In this document: positions 34,336 to 46,242 of the stretch, one piece after another | Position numbering within the stretch: the first letter of the stretch is position 1 | Layout of the letters: each line of letters begins with the position of its first letter | Assembly: GCA_963920705.1 (NCBI GenBank) | Contig: OY987233.1 | Location: 12,697,459-12,761,458 of the forward strand | DNA: 64,000 nt | Source: Odiellus spinosus | Lineage: Eukaryota > Arthropoda > Arachnida > Opiliones > Phalangiidae | Reading direction: 5' to 3' | Notes under the pieces: model-generated | What the model was told of the DNA's origin: nothing | The model's database searches: none | Seen by the model: only the letters and a program-made list of their open reading frames with translations | Program-made: the position numbers and the translations under genes

Positions 34336-37247
34336 CTTGATTTTAATTTTATTACAAACTTTGATTTTAATTTTATTACAAACTTTGATTTTAATTTTAT
34401 TACAAACTTTGATTTTAATTTTATTACAAACTTTGATTTTAATTTTATTACAAACTTTGATTTTAATTTTATTACAAACTTTGATTTTAATTTTATTACA
34501 AACTTTGATTTTAATTTTATTACAAACTTTGATTTTAATTTTATTACAAACTTTGATTTTAATTTTATTACAAACTTTGATTTTAATTTTATTACAAACT
34601 TTGATTTTAATTTTATTACAAACTTTGATTTTAATTTTATTACAAACTTTGATTTTAATTTTATTACAAACTTTGATTTTAATTTTATTACAAACTTTGA
34701 TTTTAATTTTATTACAAACTTTGATTTTAATTTTATTACAAACTTTGATTTTAATTTTATTACAAACTTTGATTTTAATTTTATTACAAACTTTGATTTT
34801 AATTTTATTACAAACTTTGATTTTAATTTTATTACAAACTTTGATTTTAATTTTATTACAAACTTTGATTTTAATTTTATTACAAACTTTGATTTTAATT
34901 TTATTACAAACTTTGATTTTAATTTTATTACAAACTGATTTTAATTTTATTACAAACTGATTTTAATTTTATTACAAACTTTGTTTTTAATTTTAATACA
35001 AACTTTGTTTTTAATTTTAATACAAACTTTGTTTTTAATTTTAATACAAACTTTGTTTTTAATTTTAATACAAACTTTGTTTTTAATTTTAATACAAACT
35101 TTGTTTTTAATTTTAATACAAACTTTGTTTTTAATTTTAATACAAACTTTGTTTTTAATTTTAATACAAACTTTGTTTTTAATTTTAATACAAACTTTGT
35201 TTTTAATTTTAATACAAACTTTGTTTTTAATTTTAATACAAACTTTGTTTTTAATTTTAATACAAACTTTGTTTTTAATTTTAATACAAACTTTGTTTTT
35301 AATTTTAATACAAACTTTGTTTTTAATTTTAATACAAACTTTGTTTTTAATTTTAATACAAACTTTGTTTTTAATTTTAATACAAACTTTGTTTTTAATT
35401 TTAATACAAACTTTGTTTTTAATTTTAATACAAACTTTGTTTTTAATTTTAATACAAACTTTGTTTTTAATTTTAATACAAACTTTGTTTTTAATTTTAA
35501 TACAAACTTTGTTTTTAATTTTAATACAAACTTTGTTTTTAATTTTAATACAAACTTTGTTTTTAATTTTAATACAAACTTTGTTTTTAATTTTAATACA
35601 AACTTTGTTTTTAATTTTAATACAAACTTTGTTTTTAATTTTAATACAAACTTTGTTTTTAATTTTAATACAAACTTTGTTTTTAATTTTAATACAAACT
35701 TTGTTTTTAATTTTAATACAAACTTTGTTTTTAATTTTAATACAAACTTTGTTTTTAATTTTAATACAAACTTTGTTTTTAATTTTAATACAAACTTTGT
35801 TTTTAATTTTAATACAAACTTTGTTTTTAATTTTAATACAAACTTTGTTTTTAATTTTAATACAAACTTTGTTTTTAATTTTAATACAAACTTTGTTTTT
35901 AATTTTAATACAAACTTTGTTTTTAATTTTAATACAAACTTTGTTTTTAATTTTAATACAAACTTTGTTTTTAATTTTAATACAAACTTTGTTTTTAATT
36001 TTAATACAAACTTTGTTTTTAATTTTAATACAAACTTTGTTTTTAATTTTAATACAAACTTTGTTTTTAATTTTAATACAAACTTTGTTTTTAATTTTAA
36101 TACAAACTTTGTTTTTAATTTTAATACAAACTTTGTTTTTAATTTTAATACAAACTTTGTTTTTAATTTTAATACAAACTTTGTTTTTAATTTTAATACA
36201 AACTTTGTTTTTAATTTTAATACAAACTTTGTTTTTAATTTTAATACAAACTTTGTTTTTAGTTTTAATACAAACTTTGTTTTTAGTTTTAATACAAACT
36301 TTGTTTTTAATTTTAATACAAACTTTGTTTTTAATTTTAATACAAACTTTGTTTTTAATTTTAATACAAACTTTGTTTTTAATTTTAATACAAACTTTGT
36401 TTTTAATTTTAATAAAACTTTGTTTTTAATTTTAATACAAACTTTGTTTTTAATTTTAATACAAACTTTGTTTTTAATTTTAATACAAACTTTGTTTTTA
36501 ATTTTAATACAAACTTTGTTTTTAATTTTAATACAAACTTTGTTTTTAATTTTAATACAAACTTTGTTTTTAATTTTAATACAAACTTTGTTTTTAATTT
36601 TAATACAAACTTTGTTTTTAATTTTAATACAAACTTTGTTTTTAATTTTAATACAAACTTTGTTTTTAATTTTAATACAAACTTTGTTTTTAATTTTAAT
36701 ACAAACTTTGTTTTTAATTTTAATACAAACTTTGTTTTTAATTTTAATACAAACTTTGTTTTTAATTTTAATACAAACTTTGTTTTTAATTTTAATACAA
36801 ACTTTGTTTTTAATTTTAATACAAACTTTGTTTTTAATTTTAATACAAACTTTGTTTTTAATTTTAATACAAACTTTGTTTTTAATTTTAATACAAACTT
36901 TGTTTTTAATTTTAATACAAACTTTGTTTTTAATTTTAATACAAACTTTGTTTTTAATTTTAATACAAACTTTGTTTTTAATTTTAATACAAACTTTGTT
37001 TTTAATTTTAATACAAACTTTGTTTTTAATTTTAATACAAACTTTGTTTTTAATTTTAATACAAACTTTGTTTTTAATTTTAATACAAACTTTGTTTTTA
37101 ATTTTAATACAAACTTTGTTTTTAATTTTAATACAAACTTTGTTTTTAATTTTAATACAAACTTTGTTTTTAATTTTAATACAAACTTTGTTTTTAATTT
37201 TAATACAAACTTTGTTTTTAATTTTAATACAAACTTTGTTTTAAATT
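34336..37247. repeat. 24-bp satellite, about 121 copies in two blocks
   Basis: Block 1 (34336-34980, about 27 copies) has the unit GATTTTAATTTTATTACAAA plus CTTT. Block 2 (34981-37247, about 94 copies) has GTTTTTAATTTTAATACAAA plus CTTT. The junction contains two 22-bp units. Irregularities in block 2 are two units with AGTTTTAAT (about 36258-36297) and one unit missing a base (about 36410). The 24-bp period leaves frames of 207, 482 and 274 codons of an 8-residue Leu/Ile repeat. They have no unique flank and break only at indels, so they are not genes. Confidence 0.98.
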
Positions 37248-39027
37248 AAATTTGAACTTAATGGCGCGCTCTTATTTTCTATTTTAAATTATATTTTAGG
37301 CCTAGCAATTGTGCCATTACGGAGGTTTTAGCTCAATCTAGGTTAGCTCCTTATGACGTGATTAGAATTAATATTACGTCAAAATGTGCTTTTTATTTTA
37401 AGTTCTTTAAATTTCGAATCACAATTTCCCGATAAAATATTTTTCAGTTTTTTAAAATTGTACCCCTTGACCTTTTATACCGATTGTATTTTTAGTGTAA
37501 AAGAATCGACAAATCTTTCTCTCTCGGCTCAATGTCCTAATTTCAAATTGATTAAAAAACGTCGACGTGGCCAAACTACGAGAAGCCCGGAATCTGAAAG
37601 CTATTTTTAAGAAAGTATACTAACTCCCTCCCCCCATGGCTCACGACTAGGTATATCCCCCGTTTTAACTCTTAGTTCGAACCCCATGATGCACCACCCC
37701 TATAAAAAATACTGCCCTTATATATCTTACTCTGGTTTGAAATCGAATTTGACCCTTTGGTGGGGATTTTTAAGCTTTGATCTTGAAATAGGGGTGCTAT
37801 AAAATGGACCGTTCCTATAGTCTTAAACCCCCGTACCCCCCTTTCGGTTCTCTTTCTCTTAGGATAGAGAGAATCCTATAGTACGTAGTAACTCTTCGGA
37901 CTTAATATAACATTTATGGGGGTATTCTACCTCGCGTGTTCAAACATTTTTACCCCGATTTATATCGCGACAACCTTAGAAAGGGTTAAATTTTTCGTAG
38001 GAAAACCCTTTTTTCAGTCAGACCTATCTTCGCTTTCTAAGATTATAATTGACTGTAGTCGGGATCAATCGGAGTTTTCATCGCGTTGGAGGCTAGATTC
38101 CCATTGATTTCTAAGAACTTAAGTCGTTTAACGAAACCCCGATACCAGTTTGGCGCGCGTCGAAATCTCGCGATGCAACTCGTTAACGTTTCATACCGAG
38201 TTTTCAAGACTTACGAAGCTAACCTCTCCCTTTTTATTCGACGAAAATAAGGGCGGCCTCCGAAAACTCAAAACGAATTGGCGCTAGTTTTCATTCTGAG
38301 TTTTCAGCGCTTAGAGATTCGAATTCTTTCCTGTCCCGCGGCCTGACCAAGGCTTAAAGGGAGAGTGAACGAACGTAGCTTCGCCGGCGATGATAAGCGA
38401 GCTTGAAACCACGTAGTCTTCCGTTGTTGGGAGAGCGAAAATCAATCGGGTCCGTTCGATACGTGTCAGCCTTCGTTCCCCCCTTCCTCCATTTCCACCG
38501 CGCTCGTATCCTGAAGGAAAAAAAACGGGCCGAAGTTTTCTTTTGACCCCCTATTGTTTTTCCGGGCTTTGGATATATAGAGTGTCCGTATACGTAGTTA
38601 GTTTCTTTTTGCACCAAGGCTTAACTCGCACGTCTCTCGCCATTCTCGTATTTGGTTCTCTTAGCGATAGCGAGGGTTCCCGCCTTTCACGTTTGATGAA
38701 GTTTCGCGGGAGATGAACCGCCATCTACTATGGCTCGAAGGAAGAAAGCGTTTCTTTGTTTATAATAGTCGTTTGGGATGTAGGAAGGCGGGGAAGGGGT
38801 AGGAAAGCCAAACAACCCTTTGTTTTAGTCGCGCGCGAGCGAAATAAACTCTTCTCCTGGTTGGAGACTGCGCCCAAGAGTCAAGACACACCGCTCTTTC
38901 TCGTTTCTATACGCTTGGCTTAAGATAATAGCTCAATGCCGCGGGACTTAACAATATATACACGTTTAAGAATAGACTTAAATTTACGGCATCGCGAGCG
39001 CGACCTGACAATTTAAATTTAAATAAC
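37248..39027. other. no gene recognised
   Basis: The sequence just after the satellite is unique. TTAAAGGGAGAGTGAACG at 38354 looks like a left end of the TTAA/AGGGA class, but I could not find its partner. The 87-codon - strand frame at 38354-38617 starts there and is not supported. Confidence 0.4.
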
Positions 39028-39057
39028 AATAATAATAATAATAATAATAATAATAAA
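39028..39057. repeat. (AAT)n microsatellite
   Basis: About ten perfect AAT trinucleotides. Confidence 0.97.
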
Positions 39058-39218
39058 CTGCTTTCAAATTTTGAGAAATGTTACTCAAAATTCAACGAAA
39101 GTGAGGACAGTGTATTCACACGAAACTATCAACCAATAATGTGTGAGAAATAGCGTTTCTTTTTAAATCGTCTTATAGCTCTGCCAAATTCATGAACACT
39201 ACGTACGCAAAAATTGTA

Positions 39219-39578
39219 ATAGGCCTAATCCATCAATAGAGAAAATTACAAACCAATCAATTTAAAACTTACCCGTAAAATAGGCTAAGCTGGATTCATA
39301 GAGATCCTGAATTTCTTCGAATTTAAGGGTCAGCGACCAATAAGTAAAGACCCCGTCGTTAAGACGAGATCCTAAGGTGAAACTTCCAATAACTTTCGAT
39401 TGGTCGATGACCCTTCAATGCGAAGAAATTCAGGATCTTCATGAATCCTGCTTAGCCTATTTTCCGTATAAATTTGTAGTTTAATATTTGTTTGGATTTT
39501 GCTACCGGTATATTAGGCCTATTTAAACGATAAGGAATCGATAAAAAAATCACATGTTAGGTTGCATTTTCCCTTTAA
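39219..39578. mobile_element. family A fold-back MITE, left end missing
   Basis: The right end GTTGCATTTTCCCT with TTAA (39575-39578) is present. The left end begins inside the element at ATAGGCCTAATCC. The core is the variant GGGTCAGCGACCAAT / ATTGGTCGATGACCC with GAAGAAATTCAGGATC, shared with the copy at 53071. Confidence 0.88.
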
Positions 39579-40126
39579 ATGGAATGTCCATTTGCTGGAA
39601 TGCGCTCTCGCTAAACGTGATTTTTATTTTATATTTGTTAGTTCGCGTTGACTGCCGACCCAAGGTTTCTTTTCCGATCGATACGCGATTTCTGGTCTTT
39701 TTTTCCCATTTTCTCTCAATCTTTCTCATTTTTCTTTGCTATTTATTTTCTTTATACCTTTATTCTCCCTTTGATTGAGTCGTTAGAGTACCAGAGTGAA
39801 GAGGTTAGACTTCCACCCATCCCCGAGAAAGACAAGGTTAAGTCTTAGGATAAGAATACTTTTTAGTTGCGTTGGCAGATCTGATAAAAGCGAAACTCTC
39901 CTTCTTAGTTTTAAAGAAACTCTTGCCGCTTCCTGTTTTATTAAAAGGAAACGAAGCTTGTTTCAATACGTTCCACGATGAAATTCCAAAAATATTCTAA
40001 ATGTATTTTGAAGCAATTCTTTTGACCCAAAATAGAGCGAATTATGAAAATACCTTAAAATTTACCGTTTTGTTTTTCGAAGCTATGTCGTCTGTTTTAA
40101 ACACGTCATTAGATCAATTTGCTTAT
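39579..40126. other. no gene recognised
   Basis: Short frames at 39554-39981 are Phe/Leu-rich, overlap each other in different frames and show no domain. Confidence 0.45.
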
Positions 40127-40585
40127 CTTTAGAAACCAAATACGCACGTGATCTCTTTTAGAAACGAAAAACTCCCGTGACCTCTTTTAGAAACGAAAAA
40201 CTCCCGTGACCTCTTTTAGAAACGAAAAACTCCCGTGACCTCTTTTAGAAACGAAAAACTCCCGTGACCTCTTTTAGAAACGAAAAACTCCCGTGACCTC
40301 TTTTAGAAACGAAAAACTCCCGTGACCTCTTTTAGAAACGAAAAACTCCCGTGACCTCTTTTAGAAACGAAAAACTCCCGTGACCTCTTTTAGAAACGAA
40401 AAACGCCCGTGACCTCTTTTAGAAACGAAAAACGCCCGTGACCTCTTTTAGAAACGAAAAACGCCCGTGACCTCTTTTAGAAACGAAAAACGCCCGTGAC
40501 CTCTTTTAAAAACGAAAAACGCCCGTGACCTCTTTTAGAAACGAAAAACGCCCCTGACCTCCTTTAGAAACCAAATTCGCACGCG
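40127..40585. repeat. 29-bp minisatellite, about 16 copies in two blocks
   Basis: The unit contains CTCTTTTAGAAACGAAAAAC. Units up to about 40402 read CTCCCGTGAC; later ones read CGCCCGTGAC. The first and last units share the diverged form AGAAACCAAAT-CGCACG, so array growth happened between two older edge units. Confidence 0.96.
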
Positions 40586-42021
40586 TCGCACGCGAGGTAA
40601 CGTTTAAAGGGGGTGTTGTCAAAGCCAAGCATTATCCGCGACTCGGAGATGGCGCTGCAATCAACTATCTGTTTGTCAACGACCTAGAGGGTATGGGAAG
40701 AGACATATCTCTAACACAGCGTTGTAAGATCTCTGCATTATAGACGTAATATTGAATTTTCCAATGATTTTGCGGTAAATTTATTCACCGCTTTACCTAT
40801 TAAGATTTCGATCCAAGAACGCCTCGAGATTTGAATCTTACGATACTCGATCTTTAAGGAAAAGGCGGCCCGCGATACAATGCGAAGTTGCGGCTCAAAT
40901 TGGGCCTAGCTCTCTCTATCTTTATTTTATTCCCAATGGGAAACTTCGGTTTTTTTTCTTGTTGTTTGTTTTCTGGCTGGCGCTCTTGGCTTAAACGTTG
41001 TCTAATTCGATTTAGTTGCCGATTTTTCGCTCATCCGATATCAGATTTGCTCTCGAGTCTCGATTTTAGTTTTTCTTCTCAAAAGATGATTGCTACGGAA
41101 TGTCGTACAAAGAAAAAGAGCTCCCATTTCTCGGGGTATATAGACAATATCGTTTAGCTTCGGAAAGAAAGGGTAATTACTTGCTCAGGGCCGGCAGGGA
41201 AGGTTTACGGATTAAACAAGGTACCCGAAAATGGTTAGCAAAAAGTCAAACAATTTAAAAATGAACCCATGAGGTCATCTGGGAAAGTAACGGAAATGAA
41301 ATATTTCGGCTAGGGGTCAAGCAAAGGTTCAAGATAGGTTGACCTTTTAATCGTAGGTGTATAATAATTATTTAAAGGTGAAAATATTGGTCTAAAGATT
41401 CCATTTTTTTCTCATTTTCCTGATTAATAAATTACTGACAAATCACGTATACATAGCAGCAGGAGGTTAATCCTATAATTTCTATAAAATCCTATTTTTT
41501 TTTAGTGTCTTATATACTCCTACAATTTCACAAATAATTCTATAAAGTCTTATATTTATGGACTTCTGTAAATTTCCAATACCATGAGGCCAACAGATCT
41601 TTAAAATAGTAAAAAATTTAGAGTAAACCCATAAATGCGTAATATCAGTAAAATTTACTAAAATTAAAAATAATTAGACCCGAAAGTTTTTACTCGGGAC
41701 TAATTTCTCTACCAATTTTTCTTTATTACGGTGTGAAGCTAAAGAAATATAATAATTAATGTCCTATAAAATCCTATAATTTTGTCTATATGGTTCCTAT
41801 TAAAATTTTCTAAGAATGACTTGAGGTCATCCGCGTATATATTTCGGTTAAGCTAATACAAATTCGGTTGCATTATGTAAGGCAAGTTAATAATAGGATA
41901 AGCTGTTTTTTGCCGTTATCCGTCTAGATAGCGGAATTTACAAGTACACGTTGGCGTTCTATTCAACTGTATCCTATCCCTGTTCTATATTTTTTAAATC
42001 AATATTTTTTTGTCTTTATTT
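40586..42021. other. no gene recognised; old repeat traces
   Basis: The 89-codon frame at 40888-41157 has no ATG start and no domain. At about 41215-41430 there are weak matches to family G (GTCATCTGGGAAAGT, TATTGGTCTAAAGATTC). At 41470-41600 a degenerate CCTATAATTTCTATAA repeat resembles the array at 54770. Confidence 0.45.
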
Positions 42022-42029
42022 TACGTATT

Positions 42030-42699
42030 CAGAGTTGCCAGATTAATTTTGAAGATCTAGCCCTATCTAAGCAGAATTTCCAAATTGCGCCCAAAACAAA
42101 AATTTGTTTTTCCAGGAAACCGCCCAAGTCTAAGTCCGTTACGGTGGCGTTAACACAACTTACAGTCATAACAGTAGTCTTTTTAACAATGACTCTTTCC
42201 CAAAGTCTCCTATTTTAACGATGGACATCGTAAGTCCAACTCTCTCTTTTCATACACCAGCATGGAAAATCACAGAGTTCGAATTAGCTGATGGGGATGA
42301 AATTTAGTCAATCCAGGGCCGTATTAAGGGAGGCAGAGGGGTACCTGATCCCCGGACGCTTGCCAGATGGGGGCGCTAAAGAAATGTGGTGATACCCAAA
42401 TCCGAGCGATTATTTTACAAAAATTAGGAAAAAATTGACATTATAGTTATTGAATTTGAAATGATTTCTATTCGCGAAGCTATTGAGGGGGCGCGTTGAA
42501 TTAGTATTTTGAATGTTGGATTTTTCTAATCGCTTAATCCGGCCCTGAGTCAAACCAGTTCTTTAATAATAATCTCAAGCCGAAAAGGCGGTAGTTGACC
42601 AGTTAACCAAAAACTGCCCACCAGCCCAACTATTTTTTCCGCACAACGCTTCGAAAAGAAACCCAATTTGGGCGGTAAACCCCACAACTGGCAACTCTG
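42030..42699. mobile_element. hAT-type MITE (CAGAGTTGCC ends) with perfect 8-bp target duplication
   Basis: It starts CAGAGTTGCCAGATTAA and ends CAACTGGCAACTCTG. TACGTATT flanks it exactly at 42022-42029 and 42700-42707. A CAG start plus an 8-bp duplication is diagnostic for hAT. It hosts a second hAT element at 42315-42547, so its own length is about 430 bp. The - strand frames of 101 and 64 codons at its right end (42550-42855) are therefore suspect. They could be transposase remnants, but I see no motif. Confidence 0.95.
42315..42547. mobile_element. hAT-type MITE (CAGGGCCG ends) nested in another hAT element
   Basis: The ends CAGGGCCGTATTAAG and CTTAATCCGGCCCTG are inverted repeats with one mismatch. 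The flanks AGTCAATC (42307-42314) and AGTCAAAC (42548-42555) match at 7 of 8. It is 233 bp with no open frame. CAGGGCC-type ends are common for hAT elements across animals. Confidence 0.93.
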
Positions 42700-42707
42700 T
42701 ACGTATT

Positions 42708-43323
42708 GTACGATGGTGGGTGACGGGGCGTACGTTGTACGTTGAGTGTCGACCCCATCCATTAGCCAAATTACTCTTTCTCTCCGATAGGCTGGGAGAA
42801 GGAGGCGCGATGGCAACAAACTTCCTTCTTTCCGCGCGGCATATATATACGGCAAGGGAGATATCTTTTACCTAACATTTTTTGACTGCGTTTCGTCTCG
42901 GTCGCCCACCCTCCCTGGCAGCCGCCCACCCACCGCTAATTTTCAAACTATGAAAGATACGCGCGTAGGGAGCCCTGTAGCGAGATCCCGGCATCGGGCT
43001 GATGGCTGGCTGGCTTATTTTCGAGATGGATCCTACTTTTGGCAGATTTGGCTCGCGGGGGGTGTGGGGAACGAAGCCGAAAACCGTTTTTAGATCTCAA
43101 GGTGTTATCCGTCGACCCGAAAGAACGGATATACTTTCAGACCGACGTTCTACTCTAGTTGGTGGCGCGGTCAAAAGAAGGGTGGATTGATACCTAATGT
43201 TAAACTTTGAAAGGAAAAAAATATTGGGACAACTCCAGGGGGTTTGTTCAAACCTGGAAATTTTAGAAATATCAATTAATCATGGAAATATAAGATAACC
43301 TAATTTATGCAAATACGAGTACT
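42708..43323. other. no gene recognised
   Basis: Moderately GC-rich unique sequence. The 62-codon frame at 43002-43190 has no domain. Confidence 0.45.
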
Positions 43324-44047
43324 TTAAAGTGAGGGTGTCACGGAATTTTTAAGAACTACAAATGGAAATTGAGTATCATTTTCGGAAAGGTCGTTAAAAA
43401 CGATTCAAAATATGTCATATAGAAAAAAATTACCGCCTAAATATACATATTTTATAATCGCCATTTTCTCTATTATATCGCTCTGCTGATATTTTTTCTC
43501 TATAATATCGCTGTGCAAATATTTTTCACTATAATATCGCTGTGCTGATACATTTTCTCTATAATATCGCTGTGCAGATATTTTTTTCTCAATAATATCG
43601 CTGTGCTGATACATTTTCTCTATAATATCGCTGTGCTGATACATTTTCTCTATAATATCGCTGTGCTGATACATTTTCTCTATAATATCGCTGTGCTGAT
43701 ACATTTTCTCTATAATATCGCTGTGCTGATACATTTTCTCTATAATATCGCTGTGCTGATACATTTTCTCTATAATATCGCTGTGCTGATACATTTTCTC
43801 TATAATATCGCTGTGCTGATACATTTTCTCTATAATATCGCTGTGCTGATACATTTTCTCTATAATATCGCTGTGCTGATACATTTTCTCTATAATATCG
43901 CTGTGCTGATACATTTTCTCTATAATATCGCTGTGCTGATATTTTTTCTCTATAATATCGCTGTGCAGATATTTTTTCTCTATAATATCGCTGTGCAGAT
44001 ATTTTTTCTCTATAATATCGCTGTGCTGATACATTTTCTCTATAATC
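43324..44047. mobile_element. family I left end feeding into a 30-bp satellite
   Basis: TTAA at 43324-43327 precedes AGTGAGGGTGTCACGGA. About 120 bp then match the family I copy at 29198 (AAATGGAAATTGAGTA, CATTTTCGGAAAGG, TATAATCGCCATTTTC). From there the sequence becomes the 30-bp array. The right family I end is not found after the array. Confidence 0.85.
43462..44047. repeat. 30-bp minisatellite, about 19 copies
   Basis: The unit contains TCTCTATAATATCGCTGTGC followed by TGATACATTT. The middle 11 units (about 43601-43930) are identical; edge units carry CAGATATTT or CAAATATTT variants. Both strands stay open (209 and 166 codons) because 30 is a multiple of 3 and the unit lacks stops in one frame per strand. 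I count neither as a gene. Confidence 0.97.
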
Positions 44048-44723
44048 TATATTTCAAACAAAAAGCGTCGATGGCGAGATCAAATTATCGGAAAATTCTG
44101 TAAAAGAAACTCTACTTGTAATATTCGATTGCCACGATTTGACCCGCGGTAGTCGATTAAGCTCGATGTTTCCCGCGGCTAAAAATAAATGCCGACTAAA
44201 GGTCAGCTAGCCAATCAATCAATCAATTGTACGATACATCCTACAATGTATAAATTTCGGCTAGGAAAGTAATCAATTAAAAAATAGCCCCCTCAAAACT
44301 TAAAAACAAAACCGATAGGGCTACACCAAATACTACGTAACGGCTTTTATAAAGGGAGGTTGGCTTAGATTGGGCGGGTGCCCTAGTTTATAGGCTGGAT
44401 ATTGCGCCCCCCCCCCCTTCTCCTTGATTCCATGATCGATTTGACTACGACTAAGCGAGGCCCATGGAAAGGGGGGTGGGGCTGAAACCCCCGGACGCGC
44501 TCTCATTCTACACCATTCTGACAACGCTTTCACCAATATCCTCGGGAGATACGCTTAAGAGCCATACATCCCAACTTTTAATTCAAACATATCAACTTAG
44601 CTTAATCACATTTACGTATTTTTCCAGATATTTTATCTATGATTTTAATTGATTTTGGTTTTGTAGAATTTTAGCTTTTCATTTATTAATTAATAACTTA
44701 TTATTCTTATTTTACTAACGAAG
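44048..44723. other. no gene recognised; C11 run
   Basis: An 11-C run lies at 44407-44417. Short frames on both strands have no domain. Confidence 0.45.
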
Positions 44724-44731
44724 AGTTTGAC

Positions 44732-45262
44732 TAGAACTCGGAATTCGTATAAATTTTGTTAATTGAATAAAACCATCGTGAATGTCATTCAGATATTATC
44801 CGTTCGCGAAAAACATATCCATTTCTTATTCGAGTTAAGAATGTAACGGCAAACTTTTGATTCGTACTCAATGGGAAATTGATACGTTATATGAGTTATT
44901 CATTCGCCGATAAGAACAATTTGAAACCCATCGAGTTTCTTCGCGGATTTTAACCCAAATTGAGATCTCGAAGCTAGAATGTAGTGATTTATTCGCTGTT
45001 CCTTTCGATTTAGATTAAATTATAATTATTATATTTCATTCTACACGAATTTCGAGAAACGCCGTATTTTTATTCGCGCGTTATCCGTTCGAATAAACGC
45101 GTAATTTGTTTATTAATAGAGCTTCAATTTTCATCTCCGGATAATTCTTATCCATTTCATACGCGTCTGTTTATATAAATTGTGACTTTATATTAACTTA
45201 AACAATTTATCCTAGGTTAAAATATCTGAAAAAAGTTATTCATTATCCGATTCCGAGTTCTA
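44732..45262 (+). mobile_element. family D hAT-type MITE with 8-bp target duplication
   Basis: It runs from TAGAACTCGGAATTCG to GATTCCGAGTTCTA. The flanks AGTTTGAC (44724-44731) and GGTTTGAC (45263-45270) match at 7 of 8. The interior follows family D with small deletions. Confidence 0.94.
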
Positions 45263-45270
45263 GGTTTGAC

Positions 45271-46242
45271 AAATGTGGTATTCTCTATAATATGTCACCT
45301 TATGTAAAGAGTGATACCTAGGATTTTATTTTCAGATCTGTTTAAAATATTGCGAATTGTTAGTTTAATATCCTTAATTTAATAACAAAACTTAAAATAA
45401 TATAAAATATATATTCACAAAACATATTTTCCTCGAAAATCCTAACGACGCCCCTGCAGTGTACACGGACTAACTGATTCCACTAGCCTTTTTGGCGGCC
45501 AATATAAAACCAGTACTTAAATTACGTAATCACTTTAATACAGGCTACAAACTCTTACCAACGCTTATCAGTTATAAAATTTACTCTAAGCGAATTTCAT
45601 TATATTAGAAACTAATATTAATATTGGTAAACTTGTAAGGGAGATATTTTCTTTGAATTCTACAAACGTTGGCTCGTATCCCCGATCCCCCCCCCCCCCT
45701 TCGAGTTTATCCGTGGCCACGTTCGAGAGTTCGCCGCTGCCAGAGAAAAAATAAAACTATAGGAAAGGGAGCTAGGATAAGAGGACCCAACGTACTATCG
45801 TCGAACGCGCGGCTCAAGCTGGAGGAACGGTGGTAGGGAGGGAATGAAGGGTAGCTGCTCTGAAATAGAGCTCTTACACGTAACACCCTTATTCAGATCT
45901 CTCTCGCTCTCTCTCTAACACAATGCAGATGCCGCCCTATATCCCCTCTTCCCTCCGCGCACCTACTCTGTTTTCCATCTCTCTCTTCGCTGTTCTTGAT
46001 CCCTTCTGCTTCAGCTTCTTCCTCCTCCCGACCTCCCCGTTCCACGCTATAACTCGCCTTCTCTTTTGGCTGCCGGGAATGGGATGGGATGTTAGAGGAG
46101 GAGAGGAGGATGGGGTTTGAGAGCTACCGCGCTCCATCATACGTCTGTGTATAATATTTTTTCTTTCTCTTTCTCTCTGGCGCGAGCGTTTTGGCGTCCG
46201 CGCGCGCGTCATTTCATACAGTATATCCGCGCGCTAGCTTTT
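45271..46242. other. no gene recognised; C13 run
   Basis: A 13-C run lies at 45687-45699 and CT-rich DNA at 45895-45915. Frames on opposite strands at 45923-46212 have biased composition and no domain. Confidence 0.45.

Noticed and set aside
34337-37244. Three long Leu/Ile-rich open frames of 207, 482 and 274 codons, resembling a membrane protein
   Set aside because: They are exact translations of a 24-bp tandem repeat, start and stop at array edges or single indels, and have no unique flank.
37640-37700. tRNA-like B-box word GTTCGAACCCC
   Set aside because: The flanking bases do not form acceptor, D or T stems of a tRNA.
43405-44103. Open frames of 209 and 166 codons on opposite strands
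   Set aside because: Both are translations of the 30-bp array, whose period is a multiple of 3.
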